NCBI GenBank assembly: GCA_947044365.1
Contig: OX345639.1
Span: 4,686,944 to 4,750,943 of the forward strand
DNA: 64,000 bases
Reading direction: 5' to 3'
Origin: Petrosia ficiformis
Taxonomy: Eukaryota > Porifera > Demospongiae > Haplosclerida > Petrosiidae
Below are positions 58,601 to 64,000 of this stretch, one piece after another (position 1 is the stretch's first letter; each line of letters begins with the position of its first letter). A program made the position numbers and the translations under genes. Below the pieces are notes generated by a model, which was not told the origin of the DNA, searched no databases, and saw only the letters and a list, made by a program, of their open reading frames with translations.

Positions 58601-61600
58601 CATTCATTGATTCATTCATTGATTCATTCATTGATTCATTGATTCATTAATTCATTGATTCATTTATTCATAATTAGGAGTCTGGTCTTCAGTGTATATG
58701 CTCTGCTCAACTTGATAAACTAGCTAATCTGTTAACAGATGATACTTTATCACCTTTGAGACCGCTACTACTTCTTCTAGGTTGGGATCGTTATCCAGAT
58801 ATTGGTAAAGGAAAGGAATTATTAGATGTTCTCTGGCCTCAGACTCAGGATGTAGAGGTATGGGAATGAGTCCATCCATTGTTGTACATTAAGGATTACT
58901 ATTCAATCACATAGCCTCTATTATTTACTGGATGCTGCAAGCTAGCTTTCCAAGTTGGATTGGTACAGTGGTGTCTTGAAAAAGCAAGGTGAATCAATAT
59001 TAATAATTGTGTTCTATGTATTGATTGTTAATCTATCTCAGGCCTTTTCTACCATCTGGTCAAACACCTCTTCCTCACACTTCAGCAGGGGATGTCTTTC
59101 AAGGTCTCAAATCACATTCTATACTTTACGTTCTTCATCACTCAACCCCTCTCTCTTCCATTAATCCATTGGAGGTCATCGATATATTGAAACTCCAGCC
59201 AGAGTCTTCATCTATGTTACCCTCTCATAGACCCATTCAAAGTCCTATGCGTCCTGCCACGCCTACTTCTCCGGGACTAATGACAACGACATTGAGTCAT
59301 GAACAGCAAAGAGATATTGCTACTTATCAGAGCTTCTATTGTTTAAAACTAATAATGGAAGCTACATGGTCAACTGTATTAATAAAACATGGCCTCTTGA
59401 TGACCAGTGCAGAGGAGAAGAACACGAAAGAGGAAGATCAGACTCAAGGAAAACAAGAGAATACTAAATCAAAAGTTGTTCGAAAGTTGGATTATGGGAT
59501 ATCGGAGCCCCTTGAAGTAGAGGAATCAGGAGTTCCTTCGCTAGAGTATACATATTTGATGGAAGTTAGCAAGAGACTGGACGAAGCCAAAGGTCACCTC
59601 TCTGAGATCTTTCCTCTACACTATCGACTGGAGGTCCTTGAAAATATTTTTTCTCTACTTTTTCTCTCGAGTGATGATTTACAAAAGTCTGATGATTTTA
59701 ATAATCAGTCATCGGGAGTAACTTTGGAGAATGTACGATCCTCTGCCAGCAGAAGTTCAGGAGCCGAGAGTGACATTCTAATTAATGCCCACTCTGTGAA
59801 TTTCATACGTAAACAACAAGGCTTTCTTGTAAATGAGAAGTTGGCTTTCGATATTTTAAACATTTTAAATGATGCCATGTTTCAACTAACAGCAACCAAA
59901 TATGCTCTTCTGAGTAGCCCAAGTAACAAGGGGAGAGGTGATGGGGGTGTGTCTGTACCTCTTGGTTCCCTTATCATATCCTCAATCCATCCTTCAACCC
60001 TTCAGCAAAGAACAGCAAAACTACAGAAATTAATCAATGAAGCTAAATGGCGATTACAACTCGTCTCTTCCAAGAATGGAATTAGTTCCATTACAAATGT
60101 GACTAACGAAGATTTGAAAGGGGGCATGTCCAGTGATGAGGAAAGTATCTCAGATGCCAGTGATCATGAGGAGACGGAAGAACAAAAAGAAAGAAAAGAA
60201 GTACATCTCAAGAACCCACCATTGATTCGTAAAACCCGATCTAAAGATCTCCAGAAATCCTTGGAGAGTTCTTCAAGTTTTAAAGGCCCTTCTCCCATAG
60301 GACTCGTACCAATCAAACCTCAGTCTGCTCCTCGTGGATTAGTCAAGACTTCGTCAGGTCCCAATTTACGAGCTCTAACTTCTAAAATAGACAAGACAAT
60401 TCCTACCTCCTCTACAGATGATGGCCATTGTGCAGATATAGAGGATCGTTCACCAGTCCAGCGTTCAAAACGTAAAAAGCTGAGATCTCGTAATGACTCA
60501 ACATCCAAGTCAAGAAAATCCTCTCCATCAATTCATAAAGGATCTGGAATTATTTGTCAAATGTTGGCCTCTCCTGATAGTTTACTATGCAAGTGTCTCC
60601 AACATCGGAATTATCACAGAGCCAAGGAAGTATTGAAAATGTTTAACATGGAGGGACAACTGGGTGAGTCATTGGTTCTGTTTGCTGAACAATTTGAGGC
60701 TGTTAGTGATGAACTGAAAGCTCGTTCTCAAAGCTCTACCCCACGCCGCACACCTTTCTCCCTCACACCGAATACAGATCAAACTCGCACAAGTACACCA
60801 CCAATATCACTAACAGGAGGAGGCGGAGTCACGTTACAGGCCGCTATAATGAATGCTACTAACCATTCTCCAGGTTTGGAGTCACTTCATCGTCTTTTAG
60901 CACCTGCTAATATTAAAGAAATGCTTTTTGCTGGTAATAAAGATTTGGAGAAGACGTCTTTTGATATGCCTCTTTTATCATTGTTACACAACAATGTTCC
61001 ATCTTTGATTATGTTGGATATTCTCATCAGTAGACAGATAGAGGGACAGACAGCTAAACGAATTGTTAATATGGCAGTAACACGATCTAAAGTCGCCCTC
61101 GAGGGATTGTCCCCATGTGTGGGTGATAGTCATCTCAGTGGACGACGAAGTTTCCAAGAAAGAAAAAGTAGCGGAGGATTAGAGAAGCCATTACAAGGTC
61201 CTCTTGGTCTCCTTCACACACTTTCTGAAGTTTCGGGATATTTTGTCCTAACTTCCCCAATGTCATCACTCACCATCACTGCCAGTAGCCCCACCTCCTC
61301 AATCTCGTCACCTCATTCACTACTCACACAATTTCAACTCCCTTTACGTATCGATATTATTCAACAATGGAAAGAGTTCTCGGACTCGTACTGGGACACC
61401 AGAGACCAACTCGAAGATCTTGTTTCCATGACATCAACGCAAGGAGACGCTCTAGAGCTCCTTACCCAATCCAATGGCGACCATAACTCCTCACAACACG
61501 TATTCTCTGATGTTTTGGCATCCATGAAGCTGTTCCCATCGTCTCTGAGGAAGGGAGATGAGGAAGGAGTAGAACATATCAAATATTTATATCATCTTGG

Positions 61601-63115
61601 TGTGTATTTATTAAAATTTGTTCAACTACTAATGAATACACTTGGAGTAGCTGCTAAAGGTAAGTATAATTATAATTATCATGCGATATGTAATTTAAGT
61701 TTTCTACTTTAGCCACACCCACTCAGATCTTATCAATAATTCATGAGAGTCCCACTCAATTGATTGGTCGACTTGTTTTTGAGAAAGCAATTAGCCCACA
61801 AAGGTATTGAAAATATTACATATTGAATAATTAGAATTAATATGGTATTCGATTTATTAGATTGGAACAGTTCATGTCTGATCTACCTCATCTTAAAATA
61901 GTTGAAGTTATTGTCAAATGTTGCTGTCCTCATATTCCAAGCTTACCTCCAGAGAGAAGTAAGAATGGTGAATGTCCAATATAATATATATACATGTATA
62001 TTATTACATCTACATGTACATATGTTTGATGTTTGTTATGTACAGCTCTCAATTTCATTGAGGAGTAGTACAAATTAAACCAAATGGAAACCTACTTTAT
62101 GGTTCAGCTCTCTCTCTCTCTCTCTCTCTAGATCTCTCTTTGCCTTTTAAAAGTGATGTGTATCCTCTTAATGCTGTTCAATCTAATGGGTTTGGTGATG
62201 TGGGTGGAGTCGAGGAGGGAGGAATGGATGATCCTTGTGAACTTTCACATAAACTGTTGAGTAAAATGATTGCAACATTAAAAGGTCAGAGGTCAATGGT
62301 TTTTTCTATTCCTATATTATATTCCTCATTTCTATACCATGTTCTACATACTCATTCCTATACTATTCTCCCACATTCTCATTCCTATACTATGTTCTTA
62401 CATCCTCATTTATATAATATCTCATTCCTAATTTCCTGTACTATATTCCTCATCCTCATTCCTATACTATATTTTCATCCTCATTCCTATATTATGTTCT
62501 TCATTTTCATTCTTATACTATATTCTATATTTTCATTCCTATACTATGTTCAACATCCTCATTCTTATACTATATGTTCATACATCCTCATTCCTATACT
62601 ATGTTCTACATCCTCATTCTTATGCTTCCATTCCAGGTTTATGTATTTCTGAAGATGGTCATGTAACTGCAAAAGATCTTTTAGCAGCATCACAGACTAC
62701 AGAAATGAAGAAAGTGTTAGCATGCACATCTCAGCTTGCTTCTCTCACACTCTCTTCTCTCAAAGAACATCCGAACAGACAAATTGCATTCTTCTGCAAT
62801 GTCACTAACCTTCTTTATGCTCATACTCTCATGATGTTCCTCCAGGAAGAGGGGAAAAATGAAGGAAGGAAATTGTTGGGAGGTGGTCGACTGTCTCTTA
62901 ATGTATTACAGTCTGATAGAATTGCCTGTGTTACTTTATTCAGTAGAGTGGGATATTACATAGGAGAATTAGGACTTGTGAGGTATGTAATTATGTATGT
63001 ACATGTATGTATGTATGTATGTATGTATGTATGTATGTGTGTGTGTATGTATGTATGTATGTATGTATGTATGTATGTATGCATGCATGCATGTATGTAT
63101 GTATGTATGTATGTA

Positions 63116-63146
<31 letters not shown>

Positions 63147-63218
63147 TGTATGTATGTATGTATGTATGTATGTATGTATGTATGCATGCATGCATGTATG
63201 TATGTATGTATGTATGTA

Positions 63219-63249
<31 letters not shown>

Positions 63250-63277
63250 TGTATGTATGTATGTATGTATGTATGTA

Positions 63278-63312
<35 letters not shown>

Positions 63313-63361
63313 ATGTATGTATGTATGCATGCATGCATGTATGTATGTATGTATGTATGTA

Positions 63362-63392
<31 letters not shown>

Positions 63393-64000
63393 TGTATGTA
63401 TGTGTGTGTGTATGTATGTATGTATGTATGTATGTATGTATGTATGCATGCATGCATGCATGTATGTATGTATGTATGTATGTATATGTTCATGTACATG
63501 TATTTATAATATACATGTATATGTATATACGTGTATATATCATTATCTTACAGTTTATATGATCTTCATTATTCAATATTACGACATGGACTCTCTCCTC
63601 CTGTACTCGATAAATACAATTCAATGAGATTACGACCCAATACAATGACCTTTGACCCTTGGTATGATCATCTACCCTCTCAACCTGATTCTAGAGTTCT
63701 GTATGTTATAAGTGATGGTACTCTATCTAGCCCTGTACCAAGAGTAAGTCTTATAAATTATAGTACATAGTTATTAATTAATTATATTTCTCCTCCACAT
63801 TCCCCTTTTCCCTCTTCCTCCTCCTCCTCTTTCCTCTCTGCTCTCCTCTTTCTCCTCCGCTCTCCTCTTCTCCTTCACCTTTGCTTCCTCCCCCTCCTCC
63901 TCCTTCTCCTCTACCCTCTCTTCCTCGCCCTCCTTCTCCTCTACCCTCTCTTCCTCCTCCTCCTCCTCCTCCACCCTCTCTTCCTCCCTCTCCTCCTCCT
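55638..64000 (+). CDS. Very large multi-exon protein, possibly ZFYVE26/spastizin-like, 3' end outside
   Basis: Twelve exons joined in frame, 1596 codons so far: 55638-55852, 55910-55994, 56153-56245, 57006-57677, 58678-58857, 58942-58988, 59042-61659, 61713-61803, 61861-61958, 62132-62284, 62637-62982, 63554-63743; a consensus donor then leads into an intron reaching the edge. It is mostly helical: NLISLGEWEAAKGHVRSLAS near the start, PLRPLLLLLGWDRYPDIGKG, FQVGLVQWCLEKARPFLP, and a Ser/Lys-rich disordered middle (SKRKKLRSRNDSTSKSRKSS). CLQHRNYHRAKEVLKMFNME with GQLGESLVLFAEQFE resembles helical repeats of spastizin, and the length fits. The 3' exons (AFFCNVTNLLYAHTLMMFL, RVGYYIGELGLVSLYDLHYS, ILRHG, DSRVLYVISDGTLSSP) look like a DUF547-type module. 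No FYVE finger is in the window, so the name is tentative. The start is the first ATG in frame. Confidence 0.55.
56390..56600 (+). repeat. Dispersed GTTA-rich element, copy 5
   Basis: Same family as at 3690 and 19180 (ggcttactaaaagggtttta). It lies in the intron 56246-57005, which otherwise shows no feature. Confidence 0.8.
57680..58672. repeat. Large (ATTCATTG)n satellite-like array in intron
   Basis: Nearly 1 kb of ttcattgattcattgatcca-type octamer/dodecamer units fills the entire intron between 57677 and 58678, right up to the acceptor (cataattag). Confidence 0.95.
62103..62131. repeat. (CT)n tract serving as splice acceptor tract
   Basis: agctctctctctctctctct followed by ctctag and the exon starting at 62132. 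Confidence 0.9.
62295..62632. repeat. About 25-bp tandem array in intron
   Basis: A dozen diverged copies of cctcattcctatactatgtt plus ctaca between the exons ending at 62284 and starting at 62637. Confidence 0.88.
62990..63490. repeat. (GTAT)n microsatellite with higher-order period
   Basis: A GTAT run punctuated at regular distances by gcatgcatgcatg and taatatg words, giving a super-repeat of about 120-180 bp repeated three to four times. It fills the intron between 62982 and 63554. The CMYV frames are artefacts. Confidence 0.95.
63785..64000. repeat. Pyrimidine-only tract, (CTC/CTT)n, at the right edge
   Basis: About 215 bases of cctcttcctcctcctcctct-type sequence in the last visible intron, continuing past the edge. 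The glutamate-rich minus-strand frame is an artefact. Confidence 0.93.

Overview
This window is nuclear DNA of an animal. It is AT-rich, its genes are split by many short GT-AG introns, the gaps between genes are small, and simple repeats are very abundant (mainly ATGT/CATA runs, minisatellites and fold-back elements). The gene content is animal (an MiDAC-type ELM2/SANT scaffold, PP2A B56, GINS1, RFWD3, MACROD, SLC46 carriers). The compact, microsatellite-rich layout fits an early-branching animal, and a demosponge is my best guess. That assignment is inference. I rebuilt the exons by hand from splice sites and reading phase; every complete gene model closes in frame.

Layout. 1-4.4 kb: two tandem aquaglyceroporin-type genes on the minus strand; the first runs off the left edge. 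4.5-9.3 kb: an RFWD3-like RING/WD ubiquitin ligase (plus), head-to-head with the aquaporin. 10.2-10.9 kb: a glutathione S-transferase (minus). 12.6-24.6 kb: a 19-exon minus-strand gene for a MIDEAS/TRERF1/ZNF541-type protein (AT-hook-like motifs, C2H2, ELM2, SANT, two more C2H2). 25.5-35.1 kb: a PP2A B56 regulatory subunit (minus), head-to-head with GINS1 (35.6-36.5 kb, plus). 36.7-40.2 kb: a MACROD-type macrodomain gene (minus), head-to-head with the first of five SLC46-like transporters (40.3-55.5 kb, four plus and one minus). 55.6 kb to the right edge: a very large multi-exon gene (plus) that I tentatively compare with ZFYVE26/spastizin.

How the genes relate. Several act in genome maintenance and chromatin (RFWD3, GINS1, MiDAC scaffold, MACROD), but nothing suggests an operon; they look like ordinary neighbours. 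The clear organising features are four head-to-head pairs with start codons about 110-540 bp apart, and a local transporter expansion. One tandem duplication of about 3.3 kb explains much of the expansion: it copied the 5' end of MACROD, one SLC46 gene and the 5' end of the next SLC46 gene, leaving two truncated relics beside the new copy.

Non-coding content. Most introns carry tandem arrays. Several repeat families are dispersed: a GTTA-rich element in five copies, a double-hairpin TA-flanked MITE in two copies, a roughly 400 bp inverted-repeat element, other fold-backs, and a tRNA-derived SINE. I saw no convincing functional tRNA or rRNA gene, CRISPR array or prokaryotic feature. I found no clearly new biological system; the best leads are listed as findings.
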